DNA from: JANOYJ01 sp963792485
GTDB taxonomy: Bacteria; Pseudomonadota; Alphaproteobacteria; Rhizobiales; Rhizobiaceae
Assembly: GCA_963792485.1 (NCBI GenBank)
Contig: CAWBWL010000001.1
Location: 310,001-374,000, forward strand
Direction: 5' to 3'
DNA length: 64,000 nt
In this document: piece by piece, positions 1 through 8,878 of the stretch
Layout: every line of letters starts with the position of its first letter
Position numbering within the stretch: the first letter of the stretch is position 1
The notes under the pieces: generated by a model
Database searches by the model: none
The model's input: the letters and a program-made list of their open reading frames with translations, nothing else
What the model was told of the DNA's origin: nothing
Translations under genes and position numbers: made by a program

Positions 1-585
1 GCCCGCACTTATCGCGCTGGCCGCCTGTGAGGGCGTGCGTATCCGGCCCTCGGCAATGATCGGGCAGCCCAGTTTCGCCGCCTCGGCCAACAAATGGAGG
101 TCAGGCTCGTCCGGCTCTGCCCCGCCGGTGTAGCCGGACATCGTCGTGCCAATCAGGCCGGCGCCAAACTTGATCGCGGCGCGCGCCTCGGCGAGCGAGG
201 AAATATCCGCCATGGCGATCTTGCCCAAGTCTTGGACAGCCTTGCACAGGTCGCTTGCCGCTTCAGGGCGTTGGCGATCCGTGGCGTCGAAAGCGATAAT
301 GTCCGCGCCGGCTTTTGCCAGCGCTTCAACGTCCTCCGCAAACGGCGTAATGCGCACCGGCGAATTGTTGAGGTCGCGCTTGATGAGGCCAATGATGGGA
401 GCCTTGGTTGCTGCCCGGACGGCAAGGACGTTTTCCACCCCCTCGATGCGCAGACCCCTTGCCCCGCCCGCCAAAGCTGCCAGAGAAAACCCGACAACAA
501 TCTCTGGCCGGTCAAGCGGGCCGCCCGGCACGGGCTGACACGACACAATGAGCGAACCAGCAAGCTGCGCTAAAATGGGTTTCAA
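1..585 (-). CDS. nanE: N-acetylmannosamine-6-phosphate 2-epimerase (partial)
   Basis: Converts ManNAc-6-P to GlcNAc-6-P in cytoplasmic sialic acid/amino sugar catabolism. The 195 codons inside the window read without a stop. They carry the TIM-barrel family's features: an early SLIVSCQPVPGGPLD stretch, GLIKRD, the ITPF segment, DIIAFDATDR, MADISS, and IGTTMSGYT near the edge. The 3' end lies beyond the left edge. The chosen start is TTG at 585, because a GGGAGAG ribosome site sits just upstream and no ATG fits. The gene lies 105 bases downstream of a same-strand GntR regulator that probably controls it. The call is firm by motif; the start is less so. Confidence 0.88.
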   Translation of the reverse strand, partial: MKPILAQLAGSLIVSCQPVPGGPLDRPEIVVGFSLAALAGGARGLRIEGVENVLAVRAATKAPIIGLIKRDLNNSPVRITPFAEDVEALAKAGADIIAFDATDRQRPEAASDLCKAVQDLGKIAMADISSLAEARAAIKFGAGLIGTTMSGYTGGAEPDEPDLHLLAEAAKLGCPIIAEGRIRTPSQAASAISAG

Positions 586-672
586 TCCACTCTCTCCCTG
601 AGTGAATGGAAATCGTATTCACGGCAGAACCAGTTGGCAACAAGTATTTAAGAATCAGCTAGAAATCCGAAA

Positions 673-691
673 ACTGGTATTTTACTGGTAT
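673..691. promoter_or_regulatory. Tandem ACTGGTAT half-sites, candidate GntR operator
   Basis: ACTGGTAT occurs twice in direct orientation, separated by TTT, touching the stop codon of the GntR gene and lying upstream of nanE. HutC/NagR-type GntR regulators of amino sugar genes bind sites built from ACTGGT/ACCAGT half-sites. An inverted AACCAGTT lies at 628-635. The resemblance is by eye; the operator role is inferred from the neighbours. Confidence 0.4.
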
Positions 692-1401
692 CAGTCAGTT
701 TCCCCTTGCCGAAGTTCGACGAGGAAGTCGTAGCGCTCGCCGCAATAGCGAGTCTGAGTGAATTCCACCGGCCGGCCCTCCCTGGTGAAGCAGCGCCGCT
801 CCGCCACCAGAAGCGGCGCGCCGGGCTCCAGCCCGAGCAGCTTGGCATCCTCCTTGTTGGCGATGGCGGCGCGCAGGCGCTGCAAAGCGCGCGCCGGGCG
901 GCAGCCGGATTGCGCCAATATCTCATAGAGAGAGGATGTCACCACAGCCGGATCCGGCAGGAAAGCGACCGGCACGGCGGCATGCTCGATCGCCATCGGC
1001 TTGCCGTCGCCCGTGCGCAGCCGCCGCAAGCGTGACACCTGCTGGCCGAGCGACAGATTGAGCGCCATCGTCTCGGCCGGCGAGGCAGCGCCCACATCGC
1101 GCGACAGCCAGACCATGCCGGGCCGCACACCGCGCGAGCGCATGTCCTCGCTGAAAGACGTCAGGCTCGACAGCGGCTTCTCCACCCGCTTGGCAACCAT
1201 TGTGCGCGCGCCTTGGCGGCGGATCAACAGGCCTTCATCGACCAGGCTCTCCATCGCCTTGCGCACGCTGGTGCGCGAGATTCCGACATCATCGCTGAGC
1301 TCCCGCTCGCTCGGCAGCGTCGCGCCATGCTCAAGCACGCCCTCCTGAATGGCGCTGCGCAGCGCTGCGGCAAAATCGCGGTAAATGACAGCAGACGCCA
1401 A
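691..1401 (-). CDS. GntR family transcriptional regulator (HutC/UTRA type)
   Basis: Probable ligand-responsive repressor of the adjacent nanE. An N-terminal winged helix-turn-helix is seen in ALRSAIQEG, LPSERELSDDVGISRTSVRKA and the wing EGLLIRRQGA. A C-terminal UTRA sensor follows, with the typical pattern RLRTGDGKPMAIEHA and the closing FTQTRYCGERYDF. The open frame extends to 1485, but a TTG at 1401 is preceded by GGAGGGAGT at ideal spacing and gives the usual family length (236 aa), so I prefer it. UTRA domains commonly bind phosphosugars, which fits a nanE regulator; the actual ligand is inferred. Confidence 0.85.
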   Translation of the reverse strand: MASAVIYRDFAAALRSAIQEGVLEHGATLPSERELSDDVGISRTSVRKAMESLVDEGLLIRRQGARTMVAKRVEKPLSSLTSFSEDMRSRGVRPGMVWLSRDVGAASPAETMALNLSLGQQVSRLRRLRTGDGKPMAIEHAAVPVAFLPDPAVVTSSLYEILAQSGCRPARALQRLRAAIANKEDAKLLGLEPGAPLLVAERRCFTREGRPVEFTQTRYCGERYDFLVELRQGETD

Positions 1402-1609
1402 ACTCCCTCCAACCGACCGCTTCAGAAAAACAATGAGGGATTGGGCGCTCAACGAACGATTCCTGCACTTTGAAAACTGCGCCAATTGAGCGGCAAGGCA
1501 GGCGGAGTGTCAACTGTTTGCGCCTGCGTGGGGAGGCATTTGCCGGGTCTGCCTCAAAGTCCGTGGAGGTAGGTTGCGGATGGTGGCCATTTGTATTTGA
1601 CTTGCTCCC

Positions 1610-2960
1610 ATGCTGAACCGGATTGTCCTTGCCCTGCTGACTGACGTGCAGGTGACGGTGTCTGCGCTTGTCGAAAACAAATGGCGTATTTCTGCTCGCT
1701 CGCTTGCAGCAGCAGTCGGGAGTCTGTCCTGATTGCTATCTCCGCTCTGCGTCGCGCCATGGTTGGCATCGGCGAAGGCTCGCAGACCTTCCAGCGATGA
1801 GTCGCGAAGTGGTGCTTCAACTGCAAGTCTCACGTTGGCGCTGCCGCAGTGCGGCATGCGTGCGTCAGACGTTCATTGCGCTGAATGCGGAATAGTTCCG
1901 GCCGCATGGCCGTCGAGCACGACGCGCAGAGCAGATCGTTCGTCTGATTGACCATAGTGTCGGCGGACGTCCCGGCGAACGATTGTTAGGGCGTCTTGGT
2001 CAAACAACCAGCGACGACACGATTATTCGCGCATTGGAGCGTGGTGATCAAGGCGAAACCGTCAAATACCCGGTTCGCGTGGTGGGTATTGACGACTGGA
2101 GCCAGCTCAAGGGAACAAGCTACTGCACGATATTGATTGATCTGGAGCGCCGCCAAGTGATCGATGTTCTTGAAGATCGCAGTGCGGACGCCGTTGAACG
2201 CTGGTTCAAGCGTCATCCGGAGGTCGAGACCATCAGCCGGGACAAATGTGGTCTTTATGCGCGCGGAGCCACGCTTGGCGCACCCAAGGCACAGCAAGTC
2301 GCCGACCGGTTTCATCTTTTGGAAAATCTGCGCAAGAGTGTCGAGGAGCAGCTGAGCCGTTCATACGCCGTCTCCCGCCGGTCCTGCTTGCCGCCCAGTG
2401 CCGCCGATCCGCTGCAAGCGATTCTAAGAATGAGGGCCATGACCTTTTGCTGTCACGTGCCGTCAAGCATCAGTATCTGCTGCGGCAGCGCAGGCAGGAA
2501 ACCAGACAAGAGCTTTTCGAGCCGATCTTTCGCAGTCCTTTGGCCCGCAAGCCGTCATCGCCCCTTTATTTCGAGGCATTTCTGAAAGAGCGTTGGGTGA
2601 CCGAAGTGGCCGTGGCCCGTTCTCGGATACCCATCACAGGGGTTACACGGGGAACCGATCCCACATGGAACGCCTGTTGAGCCAGTGGCGACAAGCGGAG
2701 AAGCAGCCGACACTAAGAATGGGAGGCACCATCAGGCATCTAAAAGTCTTGAGCGCGACCGCACAAGCGCGTGATCCGGAGACAGGTCATTTGATTTCAC
2801 CGATCACCGCCGCCGCTTTGTGCATCAAGCCGTCAGGACTGCTCACACCGGCACAGCAGTTGTAGGTTGCAGCTCTCAAGGCGGCGTCAGATGAGCTCTG
2901 CGTCATGCGACAGCTGGCAATGCGGTTTCACCCACGTCAAGATAATGGAGGGAATGAATG
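1610..2960 (+). pseudogene. ISL3 family transposase remnant
   Basis: Degenerate transposase read in pieces. It has a zinc-finger-like start (CPDCYLRSASRHGWHRRRL, then RWRCRSAAC), a helix-turn-helix region GGRPGERLLGRLG, and the catalytic core VVGIDDWSQLKGTSYCTILIDLERR followed by SRDKCGLYARGA and QVADRFHLLENLR. An in-frame TAG interrupts at 1893-1895. Beyond about 2360 the frame shifts repeatedly, with recognisable C-terminal pieces such as PSGLLTPAQQ and MRQLAMRFHPR. No terminal inverted repeats were identified, so the element's ends are approximate. It cannot encode an active transposase. Confidence 0.8.
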
Positions 2961-3006
2961 CGGGTCTCTATGTCATTTCGCTCGACAATCGAGAACGCAG
3001 CTTCAG

Positions 3007-3150
3007 CTATTGGCGCAACACTTCGGCCGGAAGATCCTCGACATCCGCCGCGCTCAGTGCGAACCGATGATACACCCATACCGCATAGGCGATAATCTCG
3101 CGAGGGTAGCGAAAGCCCTTGAGGCGCGGAAATGATGACGGCAGCTTCAT
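3007..3150 (-). pseudogene. IS6 family transposase N-terminal fragment
   Basis: A 47-codon open frame begins with a lysine/proline-rich lead and then reads FRYPREIIAYAVWVYHRF and ALSAADVEDLPAE. This is the characteristic N-terminal block of IS6/IS26-type transposases. A stop follows where the helix-turn-helix and DDE domain should continue, so this is a truncated relic. It lies on the strand opposite to the ISL3 remnant just before it, making this a small graveyard of insertion sequences. Its terminal repeats were not found. Confidence 0.7.
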
Positions 3151-3578
3151 CTGAAGCTGATGCCTACCGCAGCCGCCCAAAACAACTTGGCAATGCCTAA
3201 GCGACTGCTGCTATTTTCTGAGCGAGATGCGCAGGAAGCAGGATACCTCGTAAGGATTTTCGCGCGTCAAGTTTCGAATTCCGCCTCTGCTGACAGTCCA
3301 CGGACCGGCTGCGGATACGCTTGGCTATTTGGCAGGTTTGTGCGCGCACCGCGCGATTGCCAAACTTGACACGCCGCCCCTTTTCCTGTTTACGCACCTC
3401 AAATCCCGCGACGAGATCCTTTCTCCGAGCAGCCGACCCGGAAATTTCCATGTGAAATGAACCGGGAGGTCAACATCCGGCAGCGCTGTGCGCCCCCGGA
3501 TGCTGTTTTGCTTTGGGTTTGGATTTTGGGCGGCGGGACACCACCTTGGAGGAAATCTTCAAGGCAAAGGAACGACGC
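3151..3578. other. Gene-free stretch upstream of ffh
   Basis: No convincing coding sequence on either strand; short open frames here lack family features and ribosome sites. It probably holds the ffh promoter and further decayed mobile DNA. The ffh frame stays open up to 3513, but nothing conserved precedes the ATG at 3579. Confidence 0.5.
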
Positions 3579-5141
3579 ATGTTTGAATCGCTGCAGGAAA
3601 GACTAGGCGCCATATTGAACGGCCTCACGGGCCGCGGCGCGCTGTCTGATTCCGACGTTTCCGCTGCGCTTCGCGAAGTGCGCCGGGCGCTGCTCGAGGC
3701 GGATGTGGCGCTCGATGTTGTGCGCTCCTTCACTGACAAGGTGCGGGCGAAAGCGGTTGGCGCGGAGATCGTCAAATCGATCAAGCCCGGCCAGATGGTC
3801 GTCAAGATCGTCCATGACGAGCTGGTGGACCTCCTCGGCACCGAAGGCGTCGGCATTGACCTGAACGCGCCAGCGCCGGTCGTGATCATGATGGTCGGCC
3901 TGCAGGGCTCCGGCAAGACCACGACTTCGGCCAAGATCGCCAAGCGGCTCCTTGAGCGGCAGAAGAAAAAGGTCCTGATGGCCTCGCTCGACACGCGCCG
4001 CCCGGCCGCTCAGGAGCAGCTGCGCCAGCTCGGCGAGCAGACCGGCGTCGCGACACTGCCGGTCATTGCGGGCCAGACCCCGGTCGATATCGCCGCCCGC
4101 GCCGTGCAGGCGGCCAAGCTCGGCTCTTATGACGTCGTCATCCTCGACACCGCCGGCCGCACGCATATTGACGAGCCGCTGATGATCGAAATGGCGGATA
4201 TCCGCAAGAAGGCGGACCCGCATGAAATTCTGCTGGTCGCTGATTCGCTGACCGGTCAGGACGCGGTCAATCTCGCCAAATCATTTGACGAGCGCGTCGG
4301 CATCACCGGCCTTGTGCTGACCCGCATGGATGGCGACGGGCGCGGCGGCGCGGCTTTGTCGATGCGCGCCGTCACCGGCAAGCCGATCAAGCTGATTGGC
4401 GTCGGCGAAAAGATGGACGCGCTGGAGGAATTCTTCCCCAAGCGCATCGCCGACCGCATCCTCGGCATGGGCGACATTGTCTCCTTGGTGGAAAAGGCCG
4501 CCGAGAATATCGACCACGCCAAGGCCGCCGAGATGGCGAAGAAGATGCAGGAGGGCAAGTTCGATCTCGACGATCTTGCCGACCAGCTGCGCCAGATGAA
4601 GAAAATGGGCGGCATGGGCGGAATGATGAGCATGATGCCCGGCATGGGCAAGATGAAGGATCAGATGTCCGCCGCCGGCCTGTCGGACAAGACATTCGAC
4701 CGTCAGATCGCCATCGTCTCGTCGATGACCAAGTTCGAGCGGGCGAACCCTGACCTCCTCAAACATTCGCGCAAACAGCGCATCGCCAAAGGCTCCGGCA
4801 CCGACGCCGCCGAGATCAACAAGCTTCTGAAAATGCACCGCCAGATGGCGGACATGATGAAAGCCATGAAGGGCGGCAAGGGCGGCGGCATGATGAAGCA
4901 GATGATGGGCGGCCTTGCCAGCAAGATGGGGCTTGGTGGCCTCGGCGGCATGATGGGCGGCGGCGGAATGCCGGAACTGTCGAAGATGGACCCGAAGCAG
5001 CTGGAGGCTTTGCAGAAGCAGGCCGAGGCGGCGGGCTTTGGCGGCGGCGGAATGCCGAAGCTGCCGGGCTTGGGCGGATCAAAGCTGCCCGGTCTTGGCG
5101 GGCCAAGGCTTCCGGGCCTGCCGGGAGGGGGGAAGAAATGA
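3579..5141 (+). CDS. ffh: Signal recognition particle protein Ffh
   Basis: SRP54 GTPase that binds 4.5S RNA and the signal sequences of nascent membrane proteins, delivering ribosomes to FtsY (also in this window). The start MFESLQERLG is the family's N helix. The G domain shows GLQGSGKTTTSAKIA, the DTRRPAAQEQL box, DTAGR and TRMDGDGRGGAAL. A methionine-rich M domain (MGGMGGMMSMMPGMGKM and later Met/Gly runs) is followed by a Gly-Pro-Leu tail. At 520 aa the length is normal for the order. The open frame begins at 3513, but the conserved N-terminus and AAGGAA spacing favour ATG at 3579. It overlaps the next gene by ATGA. Confidence 0.97.
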   Translation: MFESLQERLGAILNGLTGRGALSDSDVSAALREVRRALLEADVALDVVRSFTDKVRAKAVGAEIVKSIKPGQMVVKIVHDELVDLLGTEGVGIDLNAPAPVVIMMVGLQGSGKTTTSAKIAKRLLERQKKKVLMASLDTRRPAAQEQLRQLGEQTGVATLPVIAGQTPVDIAARAVQAAKLGSYDVVILDTAGRTHIDEPLMIEMADIRKKADPHEILLVADSLTGQDAVNLAKSFDERVGITGLVLTRMDGDGRGGAALSMRAVTGKPIKLIGVGEKMDALEEFFPKRIADRILGMGDIVSLVEKAAENIDHAKAAEMAKKMQEGKFDLDDLADQLRQMKKMGGMGGMMSMMPGMGKMKDQMSAAGLSDKTFDRQIAIVSSMTKFERANPDLLKHSRKQRIAKGSGTDAAEINKLLKMHRQMADMMKAMKGGKGGGMMKQMMGGLASKMGLGGLGGMMGGGGMPELSKMDPKQLEALQKQAEAAGFGGGGMPKLPGLGGSKLPGLGGPRLPGLPGGGKK

Positions 5142-5671
5142 TCCCCGTCCTCGACACCAAGCGCCTTATCCTGCGCGGCTTCCAGCCGGGCGACTTTGAG
5201 CAGTTCGCCGACTTTTACGGCTCCGAAGCCTCGCGTTTCGTCGCCGGGCCGGAGGCGCGCACGGCAACATGGCGGCGGATCGCGTCTTATGCCGGAGGTT
5301 GGTTCCTGCGCGGCTTCGGCAAATTCGTGGTCGAAGAGAAGGCAAGCGGCCGCGCCGTCGGCATTGTCGGCCCCTGGTATCCTGAAGGCTGGCCGGAGCC
5401 GGAAATCGGCTGGACGATCCTGCCGCAGTTCCAGCGGCGCGGCTACGCCATCGAGGCCGCCGTGCGCAGCATCACATTCGCCTATGAGGAGCTTGGCTGG
5501 ACCACGGCCATGTCGGCGGTGTTTCTTGACAATCAGCCTTCGTTCGCGCTGGCCGAGCGCCTTGGCGCTCACCGCGACGGGTCATTCGAGTTCAAGCCAT
5601 ATGGCATGCTCGAAATGTGCCGCCATCTTCCGCCAGCGGAATTCCGCGCCCACGCTGCGAGGCTCCATTGA
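5138..5671 (+). CDS. GNAT family N-acetyltransferase (RimJ/RimL-like)
   Basis: A 177-aa acetyl-CoA-dependent acyltransferase. The start LDTKRLILRGFQPGDFEQFADFY resembles RimJ/RimL-type enzymes, and the acetyl-CoA-binding region contains EIGWTILPQFQRRGYAIEA with the family's Q/RxxGxA motif, followed by VFLDNQPSFALAERLG. The substrate cannot be told from sequence. The start ATG overlaps the ffh stop (ATGA) and its stop overlaps the chorismate mutase TTG, so the three genes are translationally coupled. Confidence 0.88.
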   Translation: MIPVLDTKRLILRGFQPGDFEQFADFYGSEASRFVAGPEARTATWRRIASYAGGWFLRGFGKFVVEEKASGRAVGIVGPWYPEGWPEPEIGWTILPQFQRRGYAIEAAVRSITFAYEELGWTTAMSAVFLDNQPSFALAERLGAHRDGSFEFKPYGMLEMCRHLPPAEFRAHAARLH

Positions 5672-5973
5672 CCGATCCTCAAGCCAAACTCGCGGACCTG
5701 CGCGCCTCCATCGACAATATCGATGCGGCGCTCATCAACATGCTCGCCGAGCGTTTTCGCCGCACCAAGGAAGTCGGCGTGTTGAAAGCCCAGCACGGCA
5801 TGCCGCCCGCCGATTTGGCGCGCGAAAAAATCCAGATCGAGCGTCTGCGCCAATTGGCGAAAGACGCGCATCTTGACCCCGATTTTGCGGAGAAGTTTTT
5901 GAACTTCATCATCCGCGAAGTCATCCGCCACCACGAACAGATCAAGGCCGAAACGGCCGCGACGAAAAACTGA
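5668..5973 (+). CDS. Chorismate mutase (AroQ class, monofunctional)
   Basis: Rearranges chorismate to prephenate at the branch to phenylalanine and tyrosine. The 101-aa all-helical AroQ fold is visible: LADLRASIDNIDAALINMLAERFRRTKEVGVLKAQ, then REKIQIERLRQLAK and FLNFIIREVIRHHEQIK. The catalytic-type arginines and lysine lie in the first helix and in the GVLKAQ turn. The upstream in-frame ATG at 5617 lies inside the GNAT gene; TTG at 5668 has GAGG seven bases upstream and makes a TTGA overlap, so it is the likely start. Position between ffh and rpsP is typical of Hyphomicrobiales. Confidence 0.92.
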   Translation: MTDPQAKLADLRASIDNIDAALINMLAERFRRTKEVGVLKAQHGMPPADLAREKIQIERLRQLAKDAHLDPDFAEKFLNFIIREVIRHHEQIKAETAATKN

Positions 5974-5991
5974 AAACGAAGGAACTACACC

Positions 5992-6555
5992 ATGGCACTG
6001 AAAATCCGTCTCGCCCGCGCTGGCTCCAAGAAGCGCCCTTACTACCACGTCGTCGTCGCCGACGCCCGCGCGCCGCGCGACGGCCGCTTCATTGAAGCGA
6101 TCGGCAAATGGAACCCGCTGCTCGCCAAGGGCTCGCCCGACCGCGTGAAGATCGACGGCGAAAAGGCGCAGGCCTGGATCGCCAAAGGCGCGCAGCCGAC
6201 CGACCGCGTCCTGCGCTTCCTGGATGAGGCAGGCGTCGCAAAGCGCGAAGCCCGCTCAAATCCGAAAAAGGCCGAGCTCGGCACCAAGGCCAAAGAGCGC
6301 AACGCCGCCGCCGCGCAGAAGATCATAGACGCCAAAGCCAAGGAAGAAGCTGACAAGCAGGCGGCCATCGACGCAGCCGCTGCCGCCAAGGCCGCCGAGG
6401 CGGAAGCAGCTGCCGCTGCAAAGGCTGCCGCCGAAGAAGCTGCCGCCGCTCCGGCTGAAGCTGTCGCGGAACAGGCTCCGGCCGAGGCTGTTGCTGAGGA
6501 AGCGCCTGCAGAGGCAGCCGCGGAAGAGGCTCCGGCCGAAGCTGCCAAAGAATAA
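5992..6555 (+). CDS. rpsP: 30S ribosomal protein S16 with long Ala-rich tail
   Basis: Small-subunit protein S16. The conserved core occupies roughly the first 85 residues (MALKIRLARAGSKKRPYYH, VVADARAPRDGRFIEAIGKWNP, KAQAWIAKGAQPTDRV). The remaining about 100 residues form a highly charged, alanine-rich tail ending in imperfect repeats of APAEAVAEE type. S16 is usually 80-130 aa, so 187 aa is long even for alphaproteobacteria, where tails are common. An AAGGAACT site precedes the ATG. Unusually, rimM, trmD and rplS do not follow; a terminator and a broken decarboxylase gene do. Confidence 0.96.
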   Translation: MALKIRLARAGSKKRPYYHVVVADARAPRDGRFIEAIGKWNPLLAKGSPDRVKIDGEKAQAWIAKGAQPTDRVLRFLDEAGVAKREARSNPKKAELGTKAKERNAAAAQKIIDAKAKEEADKQAAIDAAAAAKAAEAEAAAAAKAAAEEAAAAPAEAVAEQAPAEAVAEEAPAEAAAEEAPAEAAKE

Positions 6556-6580
6556 GCTCTTCATCTGTAGATTGGATTTC

Positions 6581-6614
6581 AAACGGCGGGGTCACTCCCG
6601 CCGTTTTGTGTTTT
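6581..6614 (+). terminator. Rho-independent terminator after rpsP
   Basis: A perfect 10-bp stem AAACGGCGGG / CCCGCCGTTT with the six-base loop GTCACT is followed by TGTGTTTT. It begins 25 bases after the rpsP stop and closes the ffh-rpsP transcript. Confidence 0.85.
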
Positions 6615-6755
6615 CCTTCAACAATACTTTCTGCGTCATCAATATGGGTGATGACGGCGTCATGCGGCCATGATCAATCCGCCAACAGCCGACGCACTGG
6701 TCCGGGCAGCGGCTGTTCACACAAAGCGGCATATGCCGCGCACAGGACCGTCATC

Positions 6756-7939
6756 ATGGCCAAGCTGTTTCAGTTCAATCAATGGGCCCCCATCGGCAAA
6801 TCCGCGAGCGATCTTGCGCCAGTGTTTGCCTTGACCGAGCAGCGCATGCGCGCGGCGCATGCCAATCATCTCGGCTATCCGTACAATCTCTCTTTCAGCC
6901 CCGGCGTCCCGGCAGGGCTCGGCCAATATCTCATCAACAATCTCGGCGATCCCTATGCCGGCTCGCATTATGGTTCGGAGGTTTGCGACCTTGAGCGCGA
7001 GGCGGTCGACTGGTTCATGGATCTGTGGGCGTGCGAGGACAAGCAAGAGTTCTGGGGCTCCATCGGCGCGAGCGGCACGGAAGGCAATTTCTGGGGCATC
7101 TACCTTGGCCGCGAAGCGCTGCCCGATGCCGTCCTGATCCACAGCACCGAGGCGCACTACTCGATCCCGAAAGCCGCCCGCATTTTGCGCATGGAGGCGA
7201 TCCATGTGGCGGCGCGCGAGAATGGAGAGATTGATCTTGATGTGCTCGCCGCAACCCTGCGCGGGTTTCGGCGATCGCACGGTCATCCTTGCTCTAACCT
7301 GCGGCACGACAATGAAGGGCGCGCATGATGATGTGGCCGGCGTGATTGCCATGCTCGACGCGGCGGGTATCACGCCTGAGCGGCGCTACATTCATCTCGA
7401 TGGCGCGCTGAATGCGATGGTGATCCCGTTTGCCGATGGCGCACCGGAGGCAGATTCGCCCGAGCTTCAGATTGCCGATCGACTCGATCTCAACATCGGG
7501 CCACAAAATGATCGGAACACCCATGCCCTGCGGCGTGCTGATCGCCCGCAAGCGCCACGTCGAGCGCATCGCGTCCAACATCGCCTATCTGCGCTCAAAT
7601 GACACGACGCTGATGGGCTCGCGAAACGGCCACGCCGTGCTCGCGGTCTGGTCGCGGGTGATGGGGCATGGGCTTGAAGGCTACGCATCCGATGTGGAGT
7701 CGTGCCTCGCCCGCGCCTCCGCATTGGCAGACGCGCTGCGCGAGGCCGGGGTGCCTGTCCTGTGCAATCCGTTCGGAATGACATTGGTGTTCCCGCAGCC
7801 ATCCGAAGCCATCGTCAAGCGCTATCAGCTTGCCTGCTATCGCAACGAGGCGCATGCGATCATCATGCCGAATGTGACCGATGCACTCGTTTCGCGGTTT
7901 CTGGATGATTATCTTGAAGGGTGGGCTGAGCCTCGCTAG
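6756..7939 (+). pseudogene. Histidine decarboxylase-like PLP enzyme, two frameshifts
   Basis: A PLP-dependent decarboxylase (group II, histidine decarboxylase type) whose reading must pass through three frames. The first part holds PGVPAGLGQYLINN and the cofactor-region GASGTEGNFWGIYLGRE up to about 7265. The second holds DRTVILALTCGTTMKGAHDDV and HLDGALNAMVIPFADGAPE up to about 7460. The third holds the PLP-lysine motif DSISTSGHKMIGTPMPCG and the C-terminus. Conserved catalytic residues survive in each piece, so the breaks are recent or are sequencing errors. As read, no full-length enzyme can be made. The stop overlaps the convergent GST gene by four bases. Confidence 0.8.
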
Positions 7940-8640
7940 CCCCGGGCGGGGATGGTGGCTCCTTTTGTTACGGCAGGCCGCGACACAAAGGCGTCGAGAA
8001 CCCGCGCCACATTCTTGTACTCGTCCCAGCCAACCAGATCGCCGGCCGCATAGAAGCCGACAAGGCCGCGCACCCAGGGGAAAATGGCAATGTCCGCGAT
8101 GGTGTAGTCTTTGCCCATGACCCAGTGCTTACCGTCCAGATGCTTGTCCAAGACGCCGAGCAGGCGCTTTGTTTCGGCCACATAGCGGTCGCGCGGGCGC
8201 TTGTCCTCATAGTCCTTGCCGGCGAATTTGTGGAAGAAGCCGAGCTGGCCGAACATGGGCCCGACACCGCCGACCTGGAAGAACACCCATTGCATCGCCT
8301 GATAGCGCCCGGCTGCATCGGCGGGGATTAGTTTGCCGGTCTTTTCGGCCAGATACATCAGGATCGCACCGGATTCCCAGAGCGCCAGCGGCTTTCCGTC
8401 CGGCCCGTTCGGGTCGATGATTGCCGGGATCTTGTTGTTGGGGTTGAGCGAAATGAACTCTGCGCTCATCTGGTCATTGGTGCCAAAGTCAATGAGATGC
8501 GGCTCATAGGGCAGACCAAGCTCTTCCAGCGCAATCGATACTTTGATGCCGTTTGGCGTCGGCAGCGAATACAGCTGGATGATATCGGGATTGCTGGCGG
8601 GCCAGCGCGTGGTGATGGGGAATGCGGAGAGGTCTGCCAT
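7936..8640 (-). CDS. Glutathione S-transferase family protein (YghU/Nu-like)
   Basis: Cytosolic thioltransferase-like enzyme of 234 aa. A thioredoxin-fold N-domain contains IQLYSLPTPNGIKVSIALEE and the glutathione-contacting NPNNKIPAIID and LWESGAILMYLAEKTG. The helical C-domain carries NVLDK-type helices and DYTIADIAIFPWV. The TPNG segment where canonical GSTs have the catalytic Ser/Cys is typical of YghU/YfcG proteins with disulfide reductase activity. The frame is open to 8712, but MADLSAF at 8640 fits the family; its ribosome site is weak. Its 3' end touches the broken decarboxylase gene. Confidence 0.88.
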   Translation of the reverse strand: MADLSAFPITTRWPASNPDIIQLYSLPTPNGIKVSIALEELGLPYEPHLIDFGTNDQMSAEFISLNPNNKIPAIIDPNGPDGKPLALWESGAILMYLAEKTGKLIPADAAGRYQAMQWVFFQVGGVGPMFGQLGFFHKFAGKDYEDKRPRDRYVAETKRLLGVLDKHLDGKHWVMGKDYTIADIAIFPWVRGLVGFYAAGDLVGWDEYKNVARVLDAFVSRPAVTKGATIPARG

Positions 8641-8878
8641 GATGCGACTTTCGGTTGGTATTGTGGACCAAGTTAAGTTAGGTGCTGCGCCCGTTGTTTC
8701 AAATGGCGACAATGCGCACCACAGCGTTCACGATTTGCGGACGAATGACCAATCCACGCTTGTCCCTTCCGCGAATGAAACAAGGCTGCCGCCAGAGTGT
8801 CCCCAGTGGTCGCAGAACTTGATGCCGAGACTTTATCACGAAGGCTTGGCCGACATGCTTGCACTCGCCGGCCAAATA

